NCBI RefSeq assembly: GCF_014655715.1
Contig: NZ_BNBM01000005.1
Coordinates: 62,001-126,000, forward strand
Origin: Streptomyces lanatus
GTDB lineage: Bacteria; Actinomycetota; Actinomycetes; Streptomycetales; Streptomycetaceae
DNA: 64,000 bases
Direction: 5' to 3'
Translations under genes and position numbers: made by a program
The notes under the pieces: model-generated
What the model was told of the DNA's origin: nothing
Databases searched by the model: none
The model's input: the letters and a program-made list of their open reading frames with translations, nothing else
In this document: positions 30,613 through 37,594 of the stretch, in pieces
Numbering within the stretch: the first letter of the stretch is position 1
How the letters are laid out: every line of letters begins with the position of its first letter

Positions 30613-31227
30613 TCAGCCGCCCCGCTGTGCCACCGCCTGCCCGAGCCGTTTCTCCGCCCGCCGCTCGGTCCTGCGGCGCCAGAAGCGACGGATCCGCGAG
30701 ACCAGGAAGTAGACCGTCAGGATGCCGGCGAGCAGCAGAGCGCCCGCGATGGACGCCGCCGCCACGGGGTGGAAGATCGCGAAGGTGATGATCGCGGCGA
30801 CCCCGAGATCCTCGGCGAGGCTCACGATGACGTTGCTGAACGGCTCGGGCGAGCTGTTGACCGCCATCCGCGTCCCGGCTTTGACCAGATGGCTGACCAA
30901 CGCCGTGGAACCGCCGACCGCGCCCGCGGCCAGCTCCGGCACCGACCCGCTCTGCCCGGCGAGCAGCGCCGCGACGACCGCGCCCGACACCGGCCGGATC
31001 ACGGTGTGCACGGCGTCCCATGCCGAGTCGACATACGGGATCTTGTCGGCGACGGCCTCGATGAGGAACAGCACGCCGGCCGCTATCAGGACATCCGGCC
31101 GCTGCAGCGCCTCGGGCACCTCGTCGCTCAGGCCCGTCGCGCCGAATATGCCGAGCAGCAGCACGACGGCGTAGGCGTTGATGCCGCTGGCCCAGCCGCT
31201 TGTGAACACCAAAGGGAGTACAGACAC
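30613..31227 (-). CDS. DUF4126 integral membrane protein
   Basis: A 204-residue polytopic membrane protein of the DUF4126 family: VLPLVFTSGWASGINAYAVVLLLGIFGA at the N-terminus, further helices around residues 40-60, 78-95 and 110-125, then IITFAIFHPVAAASIAGALLLAGILTVYFLV, and a highly basic cytosolic tail (RIRRFWRRRTERRAEKRLG). Repeated Gly/Ser-rich helices suggest a transporter-like fold, but no function is known to me. GTG 31227 lacks a ribosome site and has TACGAT 7 nt upstream, so leaderless. The upstream region is unusually rich in repeats (31269-31317). Confidence 0.82.
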   Translation of the reverse strand: MSVLPLVFTSGWASGINAYAVVLLLGIFGATGLSDEVPEALQRPDVLIAAGVLFLIEAVADKIPYVDSAWDAVHTVIRPVSGAVVAALLAGQSGSVPELAAGAVGGSTALVSHLVKAGTRMAVNSSPEPFSNVIVSLAEDLGVAAIITFAIFHPVAAASIAGALLLAGILTVYFLVSRIRRFWRRRTERRAEKRLGQAVAQRGG

Positions 31228-31268
31228 GGGGGCGATCGTAACCAGTGGGCAACACCGGGTCCTGGGGA

Positions 31269-31317
31269 TGAGTGCGCAGAGCTGAGTACGCGTACCTAGC
31301 CGAGGAGATGAGTACGC
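31269..31317 (-). repeat. Three direct repeats TGAGTRCGC upstream of the DUF4126 gene
   Basis: Plus-strand copies at 31269-31277 (TGAGTGCGC), 31283-31291 and 31309-31317 (both TGAGTACGC). The middle one extends into the palindrome GTACGCGTAC. They begin about 40 bp upstream of the DUF4126 start, where an activator or repressor array would sit. Confidence 0.5.
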
Positions 31318-31367
31318 GCGCGGATGGGTCGCGACCTGCGTGAACGAGAGAGTGGAGGCACGGAGAA

Positions 31368-31417
31368 GGGGATCGGCTCCGCACCGGCGACACGGGGCGC
31401 CGGAACGGAGCATCCCC
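31368..31417. other. Long imperfect stem-loop in the 421-bp intergenic region
   Basis: GGGGAT, GCTCCG and CCGGCG on the left (31368-31389) pair with CGCCGG, CGGAGC and ATCCCC on the right (31398-31417): 18 bp interrupted only by a 2-nt bulge and a 2x2 internal loop, with an 8-nt loop. It could end the TetR operon transcript (minus strand) or be part of a structured RNA. The gap 31228-31648 holds no convincing gene. Confidence 0.55.
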
Positions 31418-31461
31418 GGATCCGCTCCTTCCGCCGGCCTGGTGTCGGCGGGAGTGAGACC

Positions 31462-31526
31462 GGGGGACCCGGGGGAACGACCGAACGGGGGTCCACACGG
31501 GGGAAGTTCGGGGGGAAGTACGGGGG
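31462..31526 (+). other. Six G5-G6 tracts (G-quadruplex-capable; C-rich on the minus transcript)
   Basis: Runs of five or six G occur at 31462-31466, 31471-31475, 31487-31491, 31499-31503, 31510-31515 and 31522-31526. The plus strand could form G-quadruplexes; the minus-strand transcript downstream of tetR would be C-rich and G-poor, as Rho-loading (rut) regions are, with the stem-loop at 31368-31417 following. Confidence 0.5.
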
Positions 31527-31595
31527 AGCACGAGAAGGCGCCGGTTCGACAGTGGCCACGGGGGACGCGGGCACTGTTCGGACCGGCGCTTTCGT

Positions 31596-31634
31596 GTGCG
31601 AGCTCGCACTTGATGCGTGCGCTGCACTTGACGC
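31596..31634. repeat. Palindrome GTGCGAGCTCGCAC plus direct repeat GCACTTGAYGC
   Basis: A perfect 14-bp palindrome (31596-31609) overlaps the first of two GCACTTGAYGC copies (31606-31616 and 31624-31634, 18 bp apart), directly after the tetR stop codon. No function is apparent. Confidence 0.4.
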
Positions 31635-31648
31635 TCGCGCCGAACGCC

Positions 31649-32278
31649 TCAGTGGCGTCCGCTCACCCGCCCCTGCAACAGCCGTGACAGCGCCGCGTGC
31701 ACATCGTCCAGGGAGCGCTCCGGCTGGAAGGACTTCCAGTCGAGGGCGGCCACCAGGACCATGCCGACCAGGGCCGCCGCGGTCAGTGGGACATCGATCT
31801 CGTCGCTGAACTCGCCGCTCTCCACGCCCTCGCGCAGCACGCCCTCGACGACCGCCACGGCCTGCTGACGGACCACCATGAGCGTGGACTGCCAGGCCCG
31901 GTTGGTCCGCCACAGCTCGGCCACGTAGAGCTGGGTGAAGGACGGGTAGCGGTCGATGAAGACCAGGCCCGCGCGGACCATCGCGTCCAGGGCGTCCACC
32001 TTGCCGCCGCCGTCGCGCGCGGTCCGCTCGGCGGCCTCCCGGAGCGAGGCGGTCAGGAGGCCCACTCCGTGCCGGAGCAGTTCCTCGAAGAGGACCGACT
32101 TGCTCGCGAAGTTGTAGTAGACCGTGCCCTTCGCCACCCCGGCCCGCTCGGCGATCTCGTCGACCGTGGTGGCGGAGAAGCCCTGCTCGGCGATGAGCGT
32201 GACGGCCGCTTCGTAGAGCTTCTGCCGGGTGGCCTCACGGCGCGTGCTGCCGCCCGACGCGGCGCTGCTGCTTTCCAT
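31649..32278 (-). CDS. TetR/AcrR-family transcriptional repressor
   Basis: A 209-residue TetR regulator. The N-terminal helix-turn-helix is complete (TRQKLYEAAVTLIAEQGF, then DEIAERAGVAKGTVYYNFAS, residues 15-60); the C-terminal ligand domain is variable. ATG 32278 lies 23 bp after the YhgE gene, making it the last gene of an ABC ATPase-YhgE-TetR operon. The ACTGAC-TG-GTCAGT palindrome just upstream of the first gene of the operon is the likely site of autoregulation. Inducer unknown, probably a lipophilic compound exported by its partners. Confidence 0.92.
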   Translation of the reverse strand: MESSSAASGGSTRREATRQKLYEAAVTLIAEQGFSATTVDEIAERAGVAKGTVYYNFASKSVLFEELLRHGVGLLTASLREAAERTARDGGGKVDALDAMVRAGLVFIDRYPSFTQLYVAELWRTNRAWQSTLMVVRQQAVAVVEGVLREGVESGEFSDEIDVPLTAAALVGMVLVAALDWKSFQPERSLDDVHAALSRLLQGRVSGRH

Positions 32279-32301
32279 GCGCCTGATTGTCCCGCGCGCG
32301 G

Positions 32302-34386
32302 TCACAGGGTCAGCTCCGGGTGCAGCCGGTCGAGCGTCCACACCTGGCGGCGCCGGGCCGACAGCGCGGTCAGCGCGAGGGCGCCCGCGGTGAAGGCGAC
32401 GAGCACCACGCACGCGTGCCACACCGGAGTCAGACCGCCGCCCGTGATGAGCCTCCTGAGGGCCTCCACGACGTAGCTCATCGGCAGGAAGGGGTGCAGC
32501 GCGTTGAAGAAGCCCGGACTGGTCTGTACGGGGTAGGTGCCGCCCGCGGACGTCAACTGGAGCATCAGCAGGGCCAGGACGAGGATCCGCCCGGCCGCCC
32601 CGAAGCGGGCGTTCAGCCACTGCACGATCGCCGCGAAGCACGCCGTCACCAGGAACAGGAAGCCCACCGTGCCCGCCGCGCGCGCCATCTGGAGCCCGAT
32701 CGCCCAGTGCAGCACCGACATCAGGGCGATCGTCTGGAGCACCCCGATCGCCACCACGGGCAGCCATCCGGCCAGCGCGATCCGCCAGGCCGGGGCGCCC
32801 GCTGCGAGCGCGCGCCGGTTCATCGGCGCGATCAGCATGTACGCCACCATCGCGCCCACCCACAGGGACAGCGGGATGAAGTACGGGGCGAACCCGGTGC
32901 CGTAGTTGGGCGCCTTGTGCAGGTCCCTGGACAGCAGCTGGACCGGGTCGGCCATGACCTCCGTACGGGCGTCGCGGTCCTTCTTGTCGTAGTCGGGGAT
33001 CTGCCCCGCACCGTCGTGCAGGCCGTCCGAGAGCTTCCCGGAGCCGTCGACGAGCTTGTAGATGCCGCCGTTGAGGTCGTACGCGCCCGTCTTGAGCCGG
33101 CCCACCCCGCTGTCCAGGTCCGTCGCGCCGCTCTTGGCGTCGCCCAGCCCCGAGTGCAGCTTCTTGGCGCCCGCGGCGACCTTCGCGGCTCCCTGGTTCA
33201 GCTCGTTGATCCGGGAGACGGCGTCGTCGAGGTCCTCGGAGAGGCGGGGAGCGCGGTCGGCGAGACCCTGGGCCTGCTTCTGGAGGGCGGCGAGGTGCTT
33301 GTCGAGCTTCTTCAGGTCGCCGTCCTGGTCGGCGATCAGCGTGTTGAGGTCGTCGGCGATCGTCGCCACGTCGGCGGCGGACTGCTTGGCCTTCTTCAGG
33401 TCGGAGCAGGCCGGGTCGGGCAGTACGGGGTCCTCGCAGCGCGTCTTGTAGATGACGTTCAGGATGTCGGATGCCGCGTGGGCGCCCTTGGCGGCGGCCG
33501 GAGCGCGCTCCACCAGGTCGTCGAGGTTGTTGCGGATCGCCCCCGAGGCGTCCGCGACCAGCTGGGCGGTGTCCCCGATGGTCTTCTCGTTGTCCTTGAG
33601 GAACGGGCCGATCTTGTCGTCGATCCCGTTGACCCTGGCGGCCAGCGTCTGCGTGCCCTCCGCGACCCGCCGTGAGCCGTCCTCCAGGTCGCCCGCGCCC
33701 TTGTTGAGCTTCTTCAGGCCCGTGGACAGCTTGCCGCTGCCGTCCTTGGCGTCCTTCAGCCCGTCGGCGAGGTCCTTGGAGCCCTTCTCCGCCTTCCCGA
33801 TGCCGCCTTCGAGCCGGTCGGCGCCGTTCGCGGCCTTGACCGTCGCCCCGTGGATGTCGGAGAACGACACGAAGATCCGGTCCAGGAACGACCGCGACGC
33901 CTTGGTGGACGCCGCCTCGCGGACCTCGCTGAAGACCGTGCGCGAGATCTGCCCGACGATGTAGTTGTTCGCGTCGTTCGTACGCACCTGGAGGGCGCCC
34001 GTCTCCGGCGAGTCGCCCGCACTGGAGGCGATCCGCTCACTGAAGTCGGACGGCATGGTCAGCGACAGGTAGTAGGTGCCGTCCTCGACGCCCTTCTCGG
34101 CGTCGGCGGCACTCACCTCGCGCCAGTCGAAGACGTCGCTCTCGCGCAGCCCCTTGGTGATGTCGTCGCCCGCCGTGAGCTTCTTCTCCCCGACGGCCGC
34201 CCCCTTGTCGTCGTTCACGAGCGCCACGGGGATCTTGTCGAGCCTGCCGTACGGGTCCCAGAACGACCACAGGTACAGCGCGCCGTACAGCAGGGGCAGC
34301 ACCAGCAGCGCGACCAGCGCGGCCCGCGGCAGCTTCCCCCGGCCGAAGCGCCTCAGCTCGAGCGCGGCCAGCCTAGGCGAGCGCAT
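32302..34386 (-). CDS. YhgE/Pip-type ABC-2 membrane protein
   Basis: A 694-residue membrane protein. One N-terminal transmembrane helix (residues 20-40, ALVALLVLPLLYGALYLWSFW) is followed by an extracytoplasmic region of about 450 residues rich in heptad-like LxxG/LxDG repeats (coiled or beta-helical), with a Cys pair (DPVLPDPACSD region), and then five to six C-terminal helices (about 505-680) of the ABC-2 type. YhgE/Pip proteins include phage-infection protein and are related to type VII-associated and drug-export permeases. It overlaps the ATPase gene by 14 bp, which supports an exporter pair. ATG 34386. Confidence 0.9.
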   Translation of the reverse strand: MRSPRLAALELRRFGRGKLPRAALVALLVLPLLYGALYLWSFWDPYGRLDKIPVALVNDDKGAAVGEKKLTAGDDITKGLRESDVFDWREVSAADAEKGVEDGTYYLSLTMPSDFSERIASSAGDSPETGALQVRTNDANNYIVGQISRTVFSEVREAASTKASRSFLDRIFVSFSDIHGATVKAANGADRLEGGIGKAEKGSKDLADGLKDAKDGSGKLSTGLKKLNKGAGDLEDGSRRVAEGTQTLAARVNGIDDKIGPFLKDNEKTIGDTAQLVADASGAIRNNLDDLVERAPAAAKGAHAASDILNVIYKTRCEDPVLPDPACSDLKKAKQSAADVATIADDLNTLIADQDGDLKKLDKHLAALQKQAQGLADRAPRLSEDLDDAVSRINELNQGAAKVAAGAKKLHSGLGDAKSGATDLDSGVGRLKTGAYDLNGGIYKLVDGSGKLSDGLHDGAGQIPDYDKKDRDARTEVMADPVQLLSRDLHKAPNYGTGFAPYFIPLSLWVGAMVAYMLIAPMNRRALAAGAPAWRIALAGWLPVVAIGVLQTIALMSVLHWAIGLQMARAAGTVGFLFLVTACFAAIVQWLNARFGAAGRILVLALLMLQLTSAGGTYPVQTSPGFFNALHPFLPMSYVVEALRRLITGGGLTPVWHACVVLVAFTAGALALTALSARRRQVWTLDRLHPELTL

Positions 34387-35113
34387 CGGCGGTTTCCTTT
34401 CCCTCGATCTCGTCGGTCACCCTGGTGGGCACCTTGACCGTGCCGTCCGGCGCCTCACTGCACACCGCCACAACCGTGGTCCCGGCCTCGGCGACGGACT
34501 TCAACAGCGCCCAGATGTCCGCCCGTTCGGCGTCCGAGAGCTTGAGGTCGGTGTCGTCGACGCCGAGCAGCCGCGGACGCCCGATCAGGGCCAGCGCGAG
34601 GGACAGCCGCAGCGCCTCCACACGCTCCAGATCCCGTACGGCCGTACGCGCACCCTTGGGCAGCGACGCGAGGTCAAGACCGGCCGCCGTCAGCGCGGCG
34701 TCGATCCGCAGCCGCTCCTCGGACCGCCGCTCGGCACGCGGGCGCAGAAGGCCGCGCAGGGAGTCGCCGAACCGCCGCTGGAGCAGCGCCCGTTCATGGA
34801 GGTGCTCGGCCACGGTCAGGGCCGGGTCCAGGTCGGTCACCCCCGGCACGTGCGCCACGGCACTGGCCCGCCGTACCGCCGCCATGCGCTTGGGCAGCGC
34901 CGACCCGCCCACCGTCGCGGTCCCCTCGGTGGGCTTCATCCGTCCGGTGAGCGCCAGCAGCAGGCACGTACGGCCGGTGCCGGAAGGTCCCTCGATCGTG
35001 ATCAGCGAGCCGGGCTCCGCCTCGAACGAGACCTCTCGGAACGCCCATCCGCGCGGCCCCTTGAGCCCGAGCCCCAGGGCCGCGACGCCGGCTCCGGCCA
35101 CGGTTCCCCCCAT
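34373..35113 (-). CDS. ABC transporter ATP-binding protein with Arg in Walker A
   Basis: A 246-residue ABC-type ATPase. The Walker A reads EGPSGTGRTCLLLALTGR (about residues 41-58) with Arg where Lys is nearly invariant; the Walker B-like segment is RPRLLGVDDTDL with Asp replacing the catalytic Glu context, and a clear LSGGQ signature is not visible (VEALRLSLALALIG occupies its place). It is therefore a degenerate ABC ATPase, conserved with the YhgE permease. ATG 35113. First gene of the operon; the operator at 35132-35145 lies 19 bp upstream. Confidence 0.85.
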   Translation of the reverse strand: MGGTVAGAGVAALGLGLKGPRGWAFREVSFEAEPGSLITIEGPSGTGRTCLLLALTGRMKPTEGTATVGGSALPKRMAAVRRASAVAHVPGVTDLDPALTVAEHLHERALLQRRFGDSLRGLLRPRAERRSEERLRIDAALTAAGLDLASLPKGARTAVRDLERVEALRLSLALALIGRPRLLGVDDTDLKLSDAERADIWALLKSVAEAGTTVVAVCSEAPDGTVKVPTRVTDEIEGKETADALA

Positions 35114-35131
35114 CCCTGCCCCCTCTTTTGA

Positions 35132-35145
35132 ACTGACTGGTCAGT
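35132..35145 (-). promoter_or_regulatory. TetR operator upstream of the ABC-YhgE-tetR operon
   Basis: ACTGAC-TG-GTCAGT has 6-bp arms and the typical form of a TetR-family site. Located 19 bp before the start of the first gene, it should overlap the promoter or leader. The regulator encoded as third gene of the operon is the obvious candidate. Confidence 0.7.
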
Positions 35146-35198
35146 GCAAAAGTTAGTCCGAACTCTCGATCGAAGCAAAACCCCAGGTCAGATCGGAT

Positions 35199-35220
35199 TG
35201 TCAGTGCCATACCTCACGAT
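35199..35220 (+). promoter_or_regulatory. PafBC/RecA-NDp-type promoter of the HEPN gene
   Basis: TGTCAGTG (35199-35206) preceded by T, 8-nt spacer, CACGAT (35215-35220). It matches the consensus except C for T at the first -10 base. Transcription would start near 35227, giving a leader of about 50 nt that contains CGGCATCCCG/CGGGCATGCCG repeats and a good Shine-Dalgarno. Confidence 0.5.
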
Positions 35221-35278
35221 GGGCACATACGGCATCCCGTATCGGGCATGCCGTCACCCAGACGACAGGAGGTTCGTC

Positions 35279-35851
35279 ATGGCCAGCTACCACGCAGCCG
35301 CCGCACGCCGGCGTCGCGCCACCGGCCCTGCCCCCTCACTGACCGGCCCGGCGAGCGATGTGCACCCCGTGCTCCGCCGGACCACGGCCCCGCCCGCCGC
35401 CCTCGACCTGCTCGCCCAGGCCCGTGCCGGACTCGACGAGGCCACCACTCTGGAAACACCCAACGAGCGATACGCCACGGCCCACCTCGCCGCCCTGCGC
35501 ACCGCCGCCGCCGTGCTCGCCGCGCGGGGTCGCCCGGAGCCCAACGCCAAGCGCCGGGCCCGCATCCGGAGCGCCTGGGAAGTGCTCCCCGAGATAGCGC
35601 CCGAACTCACCGAGTGGAGCGCCCTGTTCGCCTCGGGCGCCCGGCGCCGCGCCCGGGCCGAGGCGGGCATCCAGGGCGCGGCCGGCCGCCGGGACGCGGA
35701 CGACCTGATACGTGACGTGGCGATGTTCCTGCGCCTCGTCGAGCGGATGCTGGTGCTCCAGCCGGTCCTGCCACAGCCACGGCAGGACGTGGACGGGGAG
35801 GAGGCGGGGGGACCGGGGCACCGGCGCGAGGACATGCCGGACGCGGGCTGA
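35279..35851 (+). CDS. SAV_6107-family HEPN-domain protein
   Basis: A 190-residue helical protein matching the actinobacterial SAV_6107-like HEPN family. HEPN domains are four-helix bundles, many of which are RNases with an R-x4-6-H motif; here ERYATAH (Arg64, His69) fits R-x4-H, though it lies in the first half of the domain and catalytic competence is unproven. Helices: ALDLLAQARAGLDEATTL, RYATAHLAALRTAAAVLAARG, and DADDLIRDVAMFLRLVERMLVL. ATG 35279 with AGGAGG. Divergent from the TetR-controlled exporter operon; a methyltransferase gene follows 165 bp downstream. The promoter has a DNA-damage-type motif, which would fit a stress RNase. Confidence 0.8.
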   Translation: MASYHAAAARRRRATGPAPSLTGPASDVHPVLRRTTAPPAALDLLAQARAGLDEATTLETPNERYATAHLAALRTAAAVLAARGRPEPNAKRRARIRSAWEVLPEIAPELTEWSALFASGARRRARAEAGIQGAAGRRDADDLIRDVAMFLRLVERMLVLQPVLPQPRQDVDGEEAGGPGHRREDMPDAG

Positions 35852-36016
35852 CGGGGCGCCCCCCGGGGCTCTCCCGGGGCAGCGATGGCCTACCGCCCGC
35901 CCGGTCCCATTAGGGTGGAGGGCGCCTGAAGCCTTCCACCCCGTGACCCGGGCGGGGAGGCAGCCCGTTCGCCCCGCTGTGCAGACGGCGGTGCCGCGCC
36001 GAGGAGCCAAATCGCC

Positions 36017-36787
36017 GTGTCTGACCCGATGCGCCCCCGCGCCTCCCTCCGTACCGCCGTGGTCTGGGAGGTCCTCCAGGACGCCCTGGACCGCCGGGTC
36101 AAGGCCACGGGCCGTCAGAGCCTGGACATCCTCGACACCGGCGGCGGCAGCGGCAACTTCGCCGTGCCCCTGGCCCGCCTCGGCCACCGCGTCACGGTCG
36201 TCGACCCCAGCCCGAACGCGCTCTTCGCCCTGGAGCGGCGCGCCGCCGAGGCCGAGGTCGCCGACCGGGTGAAGGGCGTGCAGGGAGACGCCCACGGCCT
36301 GTTCGACGTGGCCGAGCGCGGCGGGTACGACGTCGTGCTGTGCCACGGCGTCCTGGAGTACGTCGACGACCCCGCCGAGGGTGTGCGCAACGCGGTGGCC
36401 GCCCTGCGCTCCGAGGGCGTCCTCAGCCTGCTCGCCGCCGGTCTCGGCGGTGCCGTGCTGGCGCGGGCCCTCGCCGGTCACTTCAAGGAGGCCAAGCAGG
36501 CCCTCCAGGACCCGGACGGCCGCTGGGGCGAGGGCGACCCCATGCCCCGCCGTTTCACCGCCGAACAGCTCACCGACCTCGTCGAGCGGGCCGGGCTCAC
36601 GGTCGGCGCCGTGCACGGGGTGCGGGTCTTCGCCGACCTGGTCCCCGGCGTGCTGGTGGACACCGAGCCCGGGGCGCTGGAAGCGCTGCTGAAGCTGGAG
36701 GAGGCGGCGGCCGAGCTGTCCGCCTTCCACTCGGTGGCCACTCAGCTCCATGTGCTCGGCGAGACGCGGGAGGCCGCCGGGGCCTGA
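36017..36787 (+). CDS. Class I SAM-dependent methyltransferase
   Basis: A 256-residue cytosolic methyltransferase. Motif I ILDTGGGSGNFAVPLARLG (residues 38-56) binds SAM; VTVVDPSPNAL is motif II; VQGDAHGLF and YDVVLCHGVLEYVDDPAEGV are post-I and IV motifs. The C-terminal part (FTAEQLTDLVERAGLTVGAVHGVRVF) resembles CmoA/UbiE-like small-molecule or tRNA methyltransferases. GTG 36017 follows GAGGAG. Substrate unknown. It is next to the HEPN gene and the DUF3040 gene but with gaps of over 160 bp, so an operon is uncertain. Confidence 0.9.
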   Translation: MSDPMRPRASLRTAVVWEVLQDALDRRVKATGRQSLDILDTGGGSGNFAVPLARLGHRVTVVDPSPNALFALERRAAEAEVADRVKGVQGDAHGLFDVAERGGYDVVLCHGVLEYVDDPAEGVRNAVAALRSEGVLSLLAAGLGGAVLARALAGHFKEAKQALQDPDGRWGEGDPMPRRFTAEQLTDLVERAGLTVGAVHGVRVFADLVPGVLVDTEPGALEALLKLEEAAAELSAFHSVATQLHVLGETREAAGA

Positions 36788-37078
36788 GCCGCCCACCGTG
36801 CGCAGACCGCCAGGGTGCGCCTTGATCAGGGACTTGGCTGCACATGGAGTACGCCACAGGCCCCCCGATCGGACGCCCGGCGCCGTATGATCGAGGGAGA
36901 CCGTTCCGGCATGACGGGTCGGCCGCTGGGGAATGAAGATCTCAGCGAGCCGGGACGCCCATGCCGGAGCCCGGTTGGCCAATTGGCGTAGAGGGGCGGG
37001 TTTCACGGGGGCGATTCCCTGCCTATCCTGAAGGGACCCCCCGGGTCGCCCCGGCGACTGCACGATGAGGAGGACTCC

Positions 37079-37471
37079 GTGCCGCTCTCGGAGCACGAGC
37101 AGCGAATGCTCGAGCAAATGGAGCGAGCGCTGTACGCCGAAGATCCCAAGTTCGCGACAGCGCTTGAGGGAAGCGGGCTGCGTACGTACACCCGGCGACG
37201 GGTCTACCAGGCGGTCGCGGGCTTCCTCGTAGGTATCGCGCTCCTCATGGCTGGAATGGTCGCCAAGCAGGTGTGGCTCAGCGTGGTGGGCTTCCTCGTC
37301 ATGCTGGGCTGTGCGGTACTCGCCGTGACCGGCTGGCGCAAGGCCCCCAAGCCGGGTGAACAGGCCTCCGGCGGCCCACAGGCCCGCCACCAGCCACGAC
37401 AGAAGCGATCCTTCATGGACCGCATCGAACAGCGCTGGCAGCGCCGTCGGGACGAACAGGGCGGCCATTAG
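37079..37471 (+). CDS. DUF3040 membrane protein
   Basis: A 130-residue DUF3040 protein: N-terminal MPLSEHEQRMLEQMERALYAEDPKFA signature, two transmembrane helices (residues 45-64 and 66-88) and a basic C-terminal tail (KRSFMDRIEQRWQRRRDE). GTG 37079 has GAGGAGG upstream. A TATCCT -10 (37024-37029) lies about 50 bp before the start. The gene is a constant companion of the dcw cluster in actinobacteria (M. tuberculosis Rv2169c). Function unknown; a link to cell-envelope growth is inferred from synteny. The 290-bp gap before it also has TATGAT at 36886-36891 but no gene. Confidence 0.88.
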   Translation: MPLSEHEQRMLEQMERALYAEDPKFATALEGSGLRTYTRRRVYQAVAGFLVGIALLMAGMVAKQVWLSVVGFLVMLGCAVLAVTGWRKAPKPGEQASGGPQARHQPRQKRSFMDRIEQRWQRRRDEQGGH

Positions 37472-37506
37472 TCCGGCCAGCTCGACGAGCAGCTCCTGAA
37501 CAGACG

Positions 37507-37540
37507 CAGGGGGTGACCACCGACCGGTGGTCACCCCCTG
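37507..37540. terminator. Bidirectional terminator between the DUF3040 and tgpA genes
   Basis: A perfect 15-bp stem (CAGGGGGTGACCACC at 37507-37521 with its complement at 37526-37540) and a 4-nt loop sits between two convergent genes and can serve both. Confidence 0.88.
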
Positions 37541-37565
37541 ACGTATGCCCGCGTATGCGCGGCCC

Positions 37566-37585
37566 GGGGCCGGGGAATCGGCCCC
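37566..37585 (-). terminator. Second hairpin after tgpA
   Basis: GGGGCCG-N6-CGGCCCC, located 10 bp after the stop of the transglutaminase gene on the minus strand. With the larger stem at 37507-37540 it forms a tandem terminator. Confidence 0.6.
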
Positions 37586-37594
37586 GGCCCACCG

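Noticed and set aside
30557..31627. N-terminal extension of the CrtI-like protein to about 850 residues
   Set aside because: The extension overlaps the DUF4126 gene in another frame; the FAD motif sits at the very N-terminus from ATG 30556, which has a good promoter.
31324..31809. Plus-strand frame of 161 codons in the G-tract region
   Set aside because: Its 3' part is antisense to tetR, its composition is Gly/Arg/Thr low complexity and no ribosome site or homologous family is evident.
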